Shown: positions 25,703-41,900 of the stretch, one piece after another
Position numbering within the stretch: the first letter of the stretch is position 1
Layout: each line of letters opens with the position of its first letter
Origin: Coleophoma eucalyptorum
Taxonomy: Eukaryota > Ascomycota > Leotiomycetes > Helotiales > Dermateaceae
DNA length: 64,000 bases
Assembly: GCA_026120035.1 (NCBI GenBank)
Contig: JALRME010000001.1
Location: forward strand, 1,439,909 to 1,503,908
Direction of reading: 5' to 3'
The notes under the pieces: model-generated
The model's database searches: none
The model's input: the letters and a program-made list of their open reading frames with translations, nothing else
Told to the model about the DNA's origin: nothing
Position numbers and translations under genes: made by a program

Positions 25703-26297
25703 TACACCAGACTGCAGTTACGGTACACCACACCGCGCAACTCCTCTGTCTGCACTTAGTCCGTCGGTGTCAGAGTTACGGCGCCGCCCAAAACAGAGTC
25801 AACGCCAACGCCAACGCCAATCCCACCAGCGCCAAAACCAATACCAGCAGCACCACCAGCCAGCCAACCACCAACCACCGTTCTGCACCGCGACTTATAT
25901 CTTACCGGCGTCCAGACTAGCCCAGTTTGTTTTCCGACCACCATCGACCAGCTTCCGCGCAATCTTCATCGGCTTAGTTCGTGCACTGCTGTCCCGTGCA
26001 TCCACCGTCCTGCTCCTAGCGCACCCGCATACTTTGAACCTTGCACTTTGCAACTTTTGCTCTTTGCTTTGGGAGTCCCCACTACGGCCTTCTGGTCTTG
26101 CTCCTGCTCCGGCTGCAGACCGTGCCTTGTCCGTGTGAATATATCATTGCTGGCCCCTCCCCTCTCCCAGAGACTTGGACTACGATTGCCTCTTCCTAGA
26201 CCTCTGCTGTCTACTTAAACGCCCTCACTCTCCTACACCAATCCACCACCATCCCACCAACTACCACCCAACACCCTTACCACGCCTCACCAACACC

Positions 26298-27266
26298 ATG
26301 TCCTCTCATCGACGTGGGCCCTGGAGTCAGGCCGAAGACACCTATCTCGTGCAGCTCGTCCATACCCAGGGAGCCCTCAACTGGGTGAGGATAGCTCAGC
26401 TCATCGGCTCTCGAACCCCAAAGCAATGTCGAGAACGGTATCACCAGAATCTGAAGCCATCTCTGAATCATGACCCCATTAGCCCTGAAGAGGGACAGCA
26501 AATTGAGCGCCTGGTGGCCGAGATGGGTAAGCGATGGGCAGAGATCGCTCGAAGGCTGCATGGGCGAAGCGACAATGCTGTGAAGAATTGGTGGAATGGT
26601 AGCATGAATCGAAGGCGGCGTCTGGTCCTTCGCCGAAGAACCTCCTCGTCCAACAGCCTAAACCAGTTCGATGAGCGATCTCAACCTCTTTCATTCGCGC
26701 GCCCCGCATCCTCCTCCACCCCAAGCCACCTGTCCATCTCAGCTTCACCTTACGCTTCCACACGAGTGAACATGGAACCACCTTTACCTTCTCCATGTGT
26801 GTCCGAGGTTTCGAGAGCTGAGTCTGTGGAGGGTGCTCCATCTCTTGTCTCCGACTCGGGCTCGACTTATACGACTTCTCCCCGTGGTGCACCTTCTCCC
26901 ATCATTGAGCTACCTCCGCTCAATTCATATCCCTCGTACCGTAGACCATCGCTTCCTGCTCTGCAATTCCGGACAAATCAGACATATTCTGAGGGCGATG
27001 ACCGAAGCCAAACCACAACCCCTAGATATGCCGGCGAGTCCAAGACTTATAGCCTCAGCACCTTATCTGCACCACTCTATCGCGCACCAGAAAGTCGATA
27101 TGGCACAACACCATCCCCTCGCCAGTACTATCACGAGTCCCGAGTGCAATTACCCACCGCACCATCAACACCTATGCAACTACCTCGTATTCAAAGTCTT
27201 CAACAACGATCTGAGCCTCCGGTAGAAAGGGATTCAAGAATGCATCTCTCTTCACTCCTCGGTTAA
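26298..27266 (+). CDS. flbD: FlbD-type R2R3 Myb transcription factor, 322 aa
   Basis: Nuclear Myb regulator orthologous in appearance to Aspergillus FlbD, part of the upstream 'fluffy' network that activates conidiation (acting with FlbB on brlA in Aspergillus). The start ATG at 26298 has a strong CACC context and begins MSSHRRGPWS, the usual FlbD start. Myb repeat 1 covers about residues 7-53 with W9, W29 and the recognition helix TPKQCRERYHQNL. Repeat 2 covers about 59-105 with W80 and W98-W99 and the recognition helix SDNAVKNWWN. A basic run (NRRRRLVLRRR) follows. The remaining ~200 residues are Ser/Pro-rich and disordered, ending MHLSSLLG. No intron interrupts the frame. A very long CT-rich upstream region precedes it. 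Confidence 0.94.
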   Translation: MSSHRRGPWSQAEDTYLVQLVHTQGALNWVRIAQLIGSRTPKQCRERYHQNLKPSLNHDPISPEEGQQIERLVAEMGKRWAEIARRLHGRSDNAVKNWWNGSMNRRRRLVLRRRTSSSNSLNQFDERSQPLSFARPASSSTPSHLSISASPYASTRVNMEPPLPSPCVSEVSRAESVEGAPSLVSDSGSTYTTSPRGAPSPIIELPPLNSYPSYRRPSLPALQFRTNQTYSEGDDRSQTTTPRYAGESKTYSLSTLSAPLYRAPESRYGTTPSPRQYYHESRVQLPTAPSTPMQLPRIQSLQQRSEPPVERDSRMHLSSLLG

Positions 27267-28788
27267 GTAAGCAGTGTGAACTCAAGCAGCATTTGCAAAA
27301 AGCGAATATCAGTTTATCATTGGCGTTTGGGGGTGTGGATTAGGGCGGTTTGACCAAATGGGGAGAGGCCTTGCTATGCTTACACGATCGCAGGACTTGG
27401 AGTCCTCTAATACCTTGTATATTCCGTTTAGATACCCACCTGTCTTTCTGCGCCTGTATATCATCTCTTAAGATGAACATTATAAGTTGGCAAATTCCAT
27501 AATATACCATCTTGCATCACCAAATTCTAATTTCATCATTTTGTCCAAAAGTGTCCATATTAAGTGTCTGGGCGGTAGCTCTCTTTTCGCGAAAATGCGG
27601 CATAGCACGCCTGGTTTTTGCACATTCAAAAGTGAGGCAAAGGGGTGGGTAAGGCCCATCGAGATCAGCAATGACACAACCCGTTCTGATCCAGCACATG
27701 CAGGTTACTGTCTAGCAGACAGAACCGACAGGCTCGCATCTGCAGCCGGAGACGGGCACTGGAGGTGGTACAAAATCAGGCTGCAAAACCGGGTCGGCGG
27801 GAAAAGCGGGATCACGAGAAATCTGAGTTGTGATCGACTGGGCCCAAAGATCCAAGGAGGGGACGGGATGCAAAGACAGGGTCTCAGAGAGAAAGTCAAA
27901 GAATGGGCGAAGGAAGAAGCAAAAGCAAAAAGAAAAAAAGAAAGAAAAAAAAGTAAAAGGTTTGAGAAAGATGTGTTGTTGCATGATGCCTCTCTGATCC
28001 CTGGAGCCAATATTCGCTGTCCAGGCGAAGAAAAAGAAACAACTGGCCGCCAAATCCTGGTAAGAGGACAACGCTGATGCCAGCTGACAGTGAAGAACGA
28101 TCCGATACATAGATGCCAGTACCCAGGTTCTTGGGTTTCTTGTTGATCACGAGTCGGTAAGGTGAATCATGGTGTGGTCGCAAGTTGGTCGTCTTCTGGA
28201 AAGGGCTTCCTTCACGTCGCTATCTTACGGCCCAATGTTTGGCCTGCTACTCCCGCAGAAAAGATCAAATAGTCCCGGAGCAGGTTCATATCTTGGGCCA
28301 AGGTTACAAACCTGACCTACCGGCATTACGTGAAAGGGCACCCTCCAGCCATGTATTTATTTAAACTCGTAACCTACTTGCCTATATTCTCCCAACGATA
28401 TCGTCTTATCGAAACTTGGCCAGAGGCCGTAGGTTTTATTAGCGGACAAGAGACTTCAGTAGGCTTCAAATGACTTACACGCAACGGGAATACAAACCAA
28501 TCTCATGGAACGCTAAGTCTGATCCTCAAGGTCAGATAGCCCTTTCAATTATGGCGGCAACTACACGGAGTAGATGCTTTGCTGCTAAAGTGACCGAATT
28601 ACATCCAATAACTCTGGGTATACCGTGAAAATCCCGCTCTAACCTGACGCCATATTATGTGTGCGAATGTATATCCGCAAGACAGCCATGCCTGCCTGTC
28701 CAGTCCATAACTTAAACCTAAAGGAACGCCTTCGCTAATAGCAAACTGATCGTGAATCTTTCATCGTAATGGCTCGGCAAACACTTGC
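27267..28788. other. Intergenic, convergent 3' flanks
   Basis: 1.5 kb between the 3' ends of flbD (+) and the O-GlcNAc transferase (-). An A-rich tract lies at 27915-27960. No supported gene: the frames of ~130-196 codons at 27487-28110 overlap one another on opposite strands and have biased, motif-free composition. Confidence 0.55.
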
Positions 28789-31700
28789 TTACAGATAAAT
28801 GTCGCCACCTTCGTTATCCACCCATCTTCGCCACGCTGCTTCGTATGCATCCTCAAGATCCCTAACCCATCTCCGGGTATCAAAGAGAGCACATGTCCAT
28901 CTACTGCCGAATAACAATTTCCGAAGCTCCCCTAGTCTTCCAATGCCCTCACCTCGACCCGAAGGATGAGCCTCATACGAGAATCCATTTGCGAGTCGAA
29001 TCGCAAATTCTTCGTACTGCTGGTCGTCTTTAGCAATAAGCTCTGCAGCTGCTTGTTTACCCTCCTCATTTCGAGGAAGTGCTCCCTTCAATATTGATGC
29101 GGCCATTCGTGAGCACATCTTGTATTTGTATCGAGGTAGCGTCAGTAGTGGTGTACTCGACCAAAGAATATCGGCAGCTGTTGTATGAGCATTACACTCC
29201 GGCGTATCTAAGAAAAGATCGCACACTCGAGCTCTAGAAATGTGCTGGTGCTTCGGGGCTACATCTGTGAACCAGATGCGTGATGCAACACTCTCCCCTG
29301 CCCATTCCTGAGCGGTTCTCTTCAGGTTACTTTCACCCAGATCCGGAAATCGTAAGAGCCATAGGATTGCCTTCGGAACTTTATCCAGGATACGTAACCA
29401 GGTACGGAAGGTGGTAGGTTCAATCTATGCAAAGGTCAACCCCCAGAACTGTAGTATAAGTATGTGAAAGAGGATTTACGAACCTTGTATAATTGATTGA
29501 AATTGCCAAGTATAATAGCATCATCAGAAAGATTTGGGAAAAGTTCTTTTCTCATGCGCCACCTTTTTGTCTGCTCATCCTCCCATGACATTCGACTCTC
29601 CGGAGATTCTGACTGTGCATGATCACAGCAGAAGAAGGTATCTCGGCAAAAGATAATGTTCTCGGAGTAAACCCAACCCTCGTCTTCACACACTTCCTCA
29701 TCAAGAACCTGGTCTTGAAGGTCAATATTTCGACGCCACGGTCGAAGGGTCTCAGGAGGGATAGCTGTCTCGTCTGCAAGGATATAATCACACCATTCGG
29801 CACCCAGCGTGCCCGCAAAGCCCATAAATGACATCTGGATTGGCGCCGGACGCGCTGCGAAAACCTCATTTCTAGCGCCTCTGGTATAGCCATTGAGGTT
29901 CACTAAAATATGGATATTATCCTGCACGATCTGCTTAACCAGCCGCTCAGCAGGCCAATCATGCACATCTCGAAAGACCGGTGCCTCCCGCTCAATTTGT
30001 TGCCTGTGCACCGAGCGATCGCTGGCTGTGAGTGCGTAGCAGAAAGCTTTGGCTCGTAATGGATTGTGAAATCCAAAGACAGATTGCATGCTTGAAGTAA
30101 TTAGCGAACTGCTTAGCAATAAAAGCTACTGTTGGACTTACAGATGAGCCAAGGGATGGTTGTTGAAGTCTGATGACACGTAACCAATGTTTAGCTGTGG
30201 AGCCGGTGGCGATGGAGGTGGAAATACACATTCTGGCATCCATGGAGCTTTTAACGTTGAGCACGATATCCTCAAGGCGTTGCGTTGAGAGATCTTGCGG
30301 ATATCCTTTGCAGACAGTGGGCAAGTAAATGTGTGGAAAGGCAGGACAGTCGGCGCAGATGGGACTGAGAGACCACTTGGAAATTTTGGCCTGGGATAGC
30401 AAGAATCTGGAAGACTGGTCCTGCTGACGTACTTGTCCAGATACCATCGGTGGGTGGCTCTTTTCGTAGCTCGTTCTATCAGACGAGTTAGTCGAGCCCC
30501 CTCCCAAGGGTTTCCCGACCAGGAACAGAGCGTAGCATGCATGTTGGTTTTCCGGTCTACCGACCATTTTACCCCACTGTCTGCTGCCTCGAGTTGCAGA
30601 AGGAATTGTTGAAGAGACCGGTCGTTCAAGGTCCCCCGACCCCAATTGGAACCATCCTTCAGCTGCTTCTCAACGATATCCACGACCCGCTTCATCCAGC
30701 CACTGCCACTGCCACTGGATCTGGCTTCTGTGATCATGCCGGACTCATCAACATGCCAGCGATCGCGTTTTCCACCATCGAGAACCACACCACCTCGCCC
30801 AGCCCAATCGCACACCGAGTTCAAGGCGTTCGCAAGGCCACAGACAGCTTCTGCAAAATCTGGACTTGAGGCTACAGCTCGCCTATAATACTCAATGGCA
30901 TCACTAGTGCGACCTTGGTCTTTGACAGCGTTGGCAAGGTTGGCAAGTGCAATATCAAAAGTACTGTCACAAGCTACTGCTTGTTCATACATCTTGATTG
31001 CAGCACTCAATTGACCGATATCCTTAAGAAGACTCCCAAGGTTAGTATATAAGTGGGCATGTTTGGCGTCAAGGTTGAGCCCATAATTATAATAAGCAAG
31101 AGCCAATGCTACTCCGCTTCCAGGGACCACGCCTGGAATTGTTGACTGGATAAAATTTCCTTGCTGGATCATAGGACGTGCAGATGCTGGTTGCTGGACA
31201 CTTGCAAGGAGAATTCCCACATTGTTTGCAGTAGATGGGCTCGGCTGCAGAGACAAAGACAGGTAGTATAATGCTAGGATATCACCAATCCCACTTGGCA
31301 TCATGGTAATCTTTTGCGAAGAACTCGTCTTCGACATAGAGTCTTGAAATATTTTTGCCAAAGAAAGAAGGGAGTTGCTCGTGGTTGATATGGCGGCACG
31401 TCTCGCAACACCTTCGGGGACATGAGAGAGACCTGGTAGATTGCCATTCTTTGGAAAGACTAAGCGCGCAGTCTGAAGGGCTTTATCTGGCGGTAGCAGC
31501 AAAGGAGGACTCGTCCCTGATGATGCGGGAGTTTCGAAGCCTGTGCGAAGTTTTGCCCAACTGTCGAAGGACAAAACGTGGGTTATCCTTCGAATAAGTC
31601 CCTGGATACCATGCTGCCGAGTTCCAGCACTAATCAAGACAGCATCTTCGAATGCCTTTGCTGCTCGCTCAGTATGCCCAAGTGCATACAGCATGTTTCC

Positions 31701-33809
31701 CTTGGCGTGCACTAGAGCTAATATTCGTCCGTTTTCTGATCCAGGAATCGCAAACCCACTGGAGCCGAAACCCGGATGCGATGAATCTGAAAGGTCGCTT
31801 CTAGCTGGTGTCTGAGCTGATAACCCATAGTCATAATCCAGAGCAGTATATTCCGAACTAAATGATCCGCAGGAATCATGGTCAGTGCTACTTGATGTCT
31901 CACTGGTAGGGTCATGGCTCTCCTCTCTCCCTGGGAGTCGAAGTGATCTTTCAACAAATTCAATGATACCGACCGCCTCATAGCCTCGATGATCACCACA
32001 TAAAAGTCCGATAACGTGCTCCACAGCTTCGAAGTAGCTCGGCCGCAGCTTGACCGACTGGAGCCAGTGCTGTTCTGCTTCTTCACGTCTGCCAAGGCAG
32101 AGGAGTGTTGCTGCAAGATTTGACATTGCCTCAACATGCCTTGTTCCAGTTAGCTAGGGACAAGTCGGCTATGAGTTAAATACTTACTTAGGGTCAATAG
32201 CAATTATCTTTGAATACCAATCCAAGGCTTTTTGATACTCCTCCAACCCATATGCAAGGCAGCCTCCTAGAAGCATTCCATCGATCCAGCACCATTCGCT
32301 CTGCTCGCAAAGATTTGTGAGAATCTCTAGTGCATCTCTGGCTTTACTTGATGGTGATCCAGTCGAGATATGGACTGACTGAAATGGCGACATGTAATGC
32401 GGCGCGATTTGGGTTGCAACATAAGACTGTCTGCGAGCAGCTGGTTCCCCCGCGCCTGACCGTTGCACAAAATTATCATCAAAGTACGTCAATGCCGCAT
32501 CTGACTGAGAAGTAGTATCCCTACCTTGGGAGCCATGTGCGCTCAAGTTAATGGTATGTCCAAGTTGGGACTGATCAGTATGGCGACTGCTAGTCCAGGC
32601 TGCAGTATCGAAGTGAGGATATGGCTGTCGCGGCGGCTTTGGAAAGATGCTATTCTTCGAAGGAGCTCTTGAACCATGGGGCTTTGAATGACGAAGATCC
32701 TTCTTAGATTGGTGCAAGAACGCAAGAAGTTCGATGTAAATACCATGTGCCCAAGACAACGTTCTTTCTTTGAAATGGGTGTTGTTTGACCTATTAGAAT
32801 TGGAGTAGCCGGTTGGAGTGCACCTTCCATCTCTATCCGGAGTGTACTGAACATTGTTATTGATCGAGAGATGTTGTGTTGTCCCATATCCGCTATCAAA
32901 CCTTGTCAAGTCAAGTTTTGGCGGGACAGCAAACGTTGGAGGTTCCCTTGGGGCAGAGTCGTTATGGTGAGTAAAGTTCCTGTGGGCTGAAAAGGAGCCA
33001 GGACGACTTCCTTGTTGATCTCTGCTAATTCCCCAATGATGATTAAGATCATACCTGCTATGGTCCTGGAAAGCTGCAGGCCTGTAGGGAACATACCTCC
33101 CATCAGGCCAATAAGGTCCATATAAACCACCATCATTGGAGGCAGTCGGTCCAGGCGACGGCTGCCATGCTGGCTGCAGCACGGTAGGAATTTGCATCCC
33201 GTTATACCCAAAAAGTGCTGGTCCATGATTGCTTATGGCTTGACTCGGGGCATGTTGGATTTGATTGCCAAAGGATGGAAGGTATGTCCCGTTGGCCCAG
33301 TTGGTGTTATTTGATTGCATATCGCCATCAACCGCTGGGCGACTTTCAAAGCGAGGTTTGTGATGATTCCACTCTATATCACCAGAGTTCCTTCCCTGTC
33401 GGTATAACTCAGAGGAATGGGTATGACCCTGAGAAGGTCCAGAAAATGGTAGAACAATATGTTTCATAGCCGCCCTGCCTTCGCCGTTATAACCTGCTGC
33501 AAGTGTACCATTTGGGGTTTTTCTTCGCAGCATATGCTCGCCAGGATCGTTATACTGCGATGTAAGGCCTTGACCACTGCGGCCTTCAGATATATGTCCC
33601 CATCGCGGAAGGTATGGGACCTCGTTCAAATAACCTTGCTGACGATGTGAAGAGCTGGACGTATCCAGGCGTTGTGAGCTATATGGTAGTAGTGCCTCTT
33701 GGTGAGCTCCTGCTGCAGGAGCCTGAAGGTTTTCATCAAGGATGGTATTATATTCGAGGTACGATGCACGTTGGTTGTGGTTTGCAATCTGGGGTATCAT
33801 ATTTGACAT
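28789..33809 (-). CDS. O-GlcNAc transferase (TPR + glycosyltransferase family 41), 1620 aa
   Basis: Nucleocytoplasmic UDP-GlcNAc:protein O-GlcNAc transferase homologue. CDS is complement(join(28789..29424, 29484..30090, 30142..32139, 32188..33809)), in phase throughout; introns are 48, 51 and 59 bases. Residues 1-490 are disordered, rich in Asn, His, Ser and Tyr. TPR helices begin near 495 (ALEILTNLCEQ..., AMSNLAATLL...) and resume around 900-1000 (AHLYTNLGSLLKD, DIALANLANAVKD). The GT41 catalytic region has YVSSDFNNHP near 1193-1203 with the His expected to be catalytic (H1202), GYTRGARNEVFAARPAPIQ, NFNQLYK at an exon end, then VAPKHQHISR and LDTPECNAHTTAADILW. These match the conserved UDP- and peptide-binding blocks. 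Introns 1 and 2 end in AAG rather than CAG or TAG. Confidence 0.95.
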
Positions 33810-34906
33810 TCGAATCCTGCTATGCCAGGGCTACAGGTCAGTCGGCTTGAAGATCTGCTGCAAGAACGTACGGGCATCAGGCTTTGCACGCCGTGACAAT
33901 TAATTTGAGCGTGTGCCGATGCCTACACAAAGGGGTGGAATGTGTATCCTGTTGACCATCGCTGCTCATGAACCACAACAGTGTGACCGCAGACCTCGCA
34001 GTATCGAGAGTCTCGTATACAGTAGTTGCAATAGCTGTATGCTGACTGCCTTAGTTAGACAATCAGCAACGGTGTTATTTTGGCGTGGAAGCACCGGTCG
34101 GTGGTCGAATGGCAGTGTCGCAAGCAGGGAGGAGTTGTCGCAGTTTGGTTGCAACAAGCTGTAGTCGCTACTGTCGATGCACTCATATGAGGAAATTAGA
34201 GGCGTAATGTTTTTGAGTCATAATGAGAACCGTTTTGGCTTTCAAAGCTGTACTGGACAGATGTAACACGCACCCAAGTTGTGGTTTTCAAGGTTCACAG
34301 CGGCAAGGGCAAATCACGTCTCACGGCGGCAAGATGTCTTGTAACCAGACCTTTTCCCACTCCTACGCCCCCGCGTTCTCAACCCTCCAGCCAAGCTCTC
34401 GCATATTGTCGGGGCTGTATCGCCGCAAGAAATAAATCAGCAATTCATTTTGGCTGGCGATTTGTTACGCGATAGTCCTTCGAAATCAAATATATAGGGG
34501 CAATTTTGGGTTTGAAACTATGCTGAATAGCTTACTTTATTGGGCTCATTTGGTCGCAGCATACATGACTTACAGTCAGATGTCCTTGTAAAAAAAACCC
34601 CCGAACCAGGATATCGTAGCAATACGAGCATGGATTGCTCAGTCGGATAGCAAGACAGCAGACAGTATTTCACCAGAGAAAGACAGCTAACTTAGGAAGT
34701 GTCATCATTCAGAATTTTCCTCCATTCTCCATTTACCACTTTCAACGCCAGCTAAGATCACATGTTTGCACCACGGCTAGACAGTTTGAATGCCATTGGA
34801 CTGTTGTGGTAGAGACGTGACTTATGAGAAGAATGCCATTGCTTGCACAACCTATTGTGAAGTACGGAGCGCCCGATACATTGCAAAGAAAGAAGAAATA
34901 TGCCGT
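33810..34906. other. Intergenic: O-GlcNAc transferase promoter / RPL12 3' flank
   Basis: 1.1 kb separating the O-GlcNAc transferase start from the RPL12 stop, both on the minus strand. No gene or repeat is evident. Confidence 0.6.
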
Positions 34907-35673
<767 letters not shown>

Positions 35674-36248
35674 GTTTACGATTGATGGCGCAGGTCTCAA
35701 TCTTGTCGTGGGCAGGAGATGTTCAATTCATCAAAAAATCGTTAAAATCGAATGTGTGGCCGTGGGCTGTGGGCCAGTAAGCTAGACGCTAAGCGAATTT
35801 ATTTGAGAGACGAAGGACCTTTAACGTAATCCGAGTGCAGCTATCATTTTATCAAGGCTGAAGGACGGCACCAAGGCTGGCGCTGAGGCTGAGTAAGAAA
35901 GATGAAGATATTTTACCTCGCGCTCCCAACCTCTTCGTAGATAGCGTAAAATTTTAGTCTCACAGGAAACGGATCTACCATAGTTCACAAGAAGCAATAC
36001 GATTTTAAGGTCTTAAGACTTGCTTTTTGTTGTTCAAGAGGCTGGAATGCACATTGGATGATAGGTACGAAAGTCACAGAAGCACAAAACCATACTGGAG
36101 ATACTAAAAGCTCTGTTCCGTAGAACATGATTATTCCGGCCAATACAAGTATATAGACCGCTCGACAGCCGAAAATGCATACGGGAGGACTATTCAAATA
36201 TGAACAACAATGCTCCTCCCGAACTTGTGTCAAACCCAGATTTCCATC
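35674..36248. promoter_or_regulatory. RPL12 promoter / SEC23 3' flank
   Basis: 575 bases between the SEC23 stop and the RPL12 start. It must contain the RPL12 promoter and 5' UTR. No specific factor site is called. Confidence 0.5.
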
Positions 36249-38929
<2,681 letters not shown>

Positions 38930-41900
38930 TGGAGCTTGCTGCATCGTGGGAAGGAACGTCGACCAAGGCGCAATGCGCTATGAATGGGAAGCGTCTGGAC
39001 TGTGCGCGAATATAGAAGTAGCAGATTCAGTAGTTTTGATGGAATATTGTTCCTGGTATTTGGGTTGAGGTGTAACACTCTATTCAATGTGTACAGCTTT
39101 CACAGCGAGCTTTCATGCTCAGAGGCGCGAAGTGTGGCCTCAAGCTTAGCCGTCGTCTGCTGCCCATACAGAGTTAGTGCTATTAGTGCACGGGATAGGA
39201 TTAATGTTATACCGTACCGACCTACTTTATTCGCAAGATTCTATGTCCTCAGGCTTCGCGGTCAGAAATATGCTTGGCTTTTAGGAGTGAGACCGGTACT
39301 AAAAATCCAAATTTTAGTATCGGATCCATATAATCAATATACTGGTTTGTTTCGGTAGTTGAGGTCCAAACATACCAATATGCCTTCTCCAAGCCCTTTG
39401 CAAGGAAGATGTGGCAAAAAAAACTGACAATGGAACGAGAGAAGTTCACAGTTGACTAGCTGCTGTACCCAGCTATAGCTGCTCCAATCGGCTTCCAGAA
39501 GCATATATGGATTTATATGAATTCCTGCATATAAACAGAACCTTTCCATCCCGAGAATATATCCATGTCTAACACAGAATATTTTGGGTTTACATGCTCA
39601 GAAATCTCAGACAATTAGCCACTTAGCTTCGCTCCTTGACCTCATGATGATTTTTCGAATTAAAGTGATATCAAACCTTGAAAATTCGCCGCTTGAGACT
39701 ATTAGAAGAATATTAAGAGAGCATTTCTTCGCTTCCAAGAGGCACTTGTATGTTAATATTCTTTCATTCTACCCATGGTGATCTTTTATTGGTGTGTCCC
39801 AATCATGGCTAGTAGCCTACCCGCTTGTTGAGGCCCACCGCCTGCACTTGCCGCCAATACTAGACGCTAGCGCGACCTCTCTTTCTCCATTGTATTTCCC
39901 TTCTTGTCTGTACTTAGCTTTTCTTCTCTCATTATCGAGATCACACATACAGAATCAATGGCATAGCTTTGCAGATACACGAGTCTATTGTATAAGATGG
40001 GTCTATCATCTTCTGCTGCTTATTAAACTGCTTATACCACGAGGAACGAGACCTGACGCCGCTACAACAAGTTACTTTTGGCCAACTATGTTTCGTGGGT
40101 TCTTTTCTGTTTTGGCACAGTATTTGCCTATGGATAGCGATTCCCGAGCACCAGAACTCTTCTGAGGCTCTTTTCCGAGTGGATTTCTGCATTATCACCT
40201 TTGTTCTAATACAATCGGTTCAACTTCATCTACAGACAATATTTCAGAACACATCGACGATGTACTCTGAGATGTCTCCGAGCATCATAGTGGTATGTAT
40301 TGGCTATTTGTACGAAACTTCCATATTTTGTATCCACTATTATCAAAGCCGAAACCCAGCCCAGTAGTGGGCGCTGGTCCGGAATATTCGCCTCTCGCCT
40401 GTTGCGAGTGATTCTGAAGGAACTTGTAACCGTTATTAGACACTCCTAGAAGGCATCAACTTCGCTGGGTTACCTGAACCAAGAGCATCATACAATTATA
40501 TTATCTGGTCATCGGCATAAGTGACGACGGGGTTCATCGGTGTTCCTGCACCTGTAGTAAAGTCTTTAGTGATTAAGAGCATACCTTCACTGGCCACAAT
40601 ATCCTATGTGAATAGCGCTAACTTTCAATATAGAAAATCCAAACTAATAAGAATCCACCTAATTGATATTGAGCTTTCAAGTCTGAAAGGCAGAGAGCGA
40701 TGTCGATACGTCCAAAGCCTGCACTGGCACATGGACGATGAAGGCTTTCACACGTGCTCTAGGCAGTAAAGCTAGGACTGCGCGCTGACGATAAGGAACC
40801 AGGAACTATGAGAAGTTTACACAGTATCACTCGTAGTACAAGCGTAAATTTCGTTTGACTGTAAAGAAGTATTTGGGAATCGAGGTACTGAATTGCAGGT
40901 ATTGCAAGTGACTCATAACCAACGCAGACCATGTATCGCAAGCGATTAAGCTTTGAGGCGATGATTTGCTGCAAGCCTTGCTTCTGCGGTATATAGGGGA
41001 GTGGTTTCCATATTGAAAGCCAAAGTAATAGTATTAAGCTGGTACATATACATTCCAATTAATTCAACCCAAGGGCCGTATAAGTGCTATTGCTATCAAG
41101 TGTCTCAGCAGTGTCATAACGTAAGTGACAACGCTATGAATTGCTTAGGCATCTACTCGGCGCTTAAGAGCCTAGAGATGCAATATCAAACCATAACCTC
41201 CCTTCAAGGATCCTACATCCGTTCGTTTTCGTAAAATGGCGGAGCCTGTGGCTGCGACTCCTACTGACATCAGGGACCAACTATTCATAATCGGAGACAG
41301 TGCTACTATAGTCCATGAACTGTGCTGTGTTGCTGGAAGATAATAAGCTCATGACCTTGTCTGTGGGCGCAGATAGTCAGAATTGCTCTCGATTTCGATC
41401 CGGATTGTTTGGCGGTTCATTCTTGTCCAAGGTTGTTACGCCAGGTCGGCTACCTTCATATGACATCCAAAGGGTCCAGGCTTTCGTCCTTTCATCCTTT
41501 ATGTAACCTATCAAGTATGTTGTGATTCGAGAACACGCCATGATTGGCAATGGCAGATCAGTGCGGGTTTGGAAATTTTAAGCGAACTGAAATAGTGATT
41601 CTTACCAATTGTACTGTACATAATACACAGGGACCATAGCGAGCAAAGTGCGTCTAAACTAACCCTACACACTTTCGCCTGGTCATTTTCTTACTTGATC
41701 TGGCCAGGGGTTCTGAAGAGCAGACCGGCTGCCTAAGAACTTCAAAAGGGTTGAAAAGGTCCATAATCCACGTGGCACAGGTTATTTCAAGGAAGAGTTC
41801 AAATGCAGGTCGAGGTGCGCAGGCGGGTTGTGGGTATACGTATATACCTGGATAGTTGAGCTATAGACAGGCGATACAGCTAGGTTAAGATAAAGTATTA

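Larger units (their letters stand above)
22544..26297. promoter_or_regulatory. flbD upstream region, pyrimidine- and microsatellite-rich
   Basis: About 3.7 kb before flbD without a supported gene. From about 23700 onward the + strand is strikingly CT-rich with poly-ACC/CCA tracts, typical of a fungal promoter and long transcribed leader. Overlapping open frames at 25293-26138 may be upstream ORFs if the leader is long. The last 40 codons before the flbD ATG are open in frame but have no ATG. Confidence 0.5.

Noticed and set aside
27487..28110. 196-codon + frame and 132-codon - frame
   Set aside because: Opposite-strand overlaps in the flbD 3' flank, with Lys-rich or Phe-rich runs from an A-rich tract; no domain.
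40500..40620. Minus-strand segment reading ..VVTYADDQI, reminiscent of the reverse transcriptase YxDD box
   Set aside because: Surrounding residues do not fit any reverse transcriptase block and stops follow at once, so I do not call a retroelement gene here.
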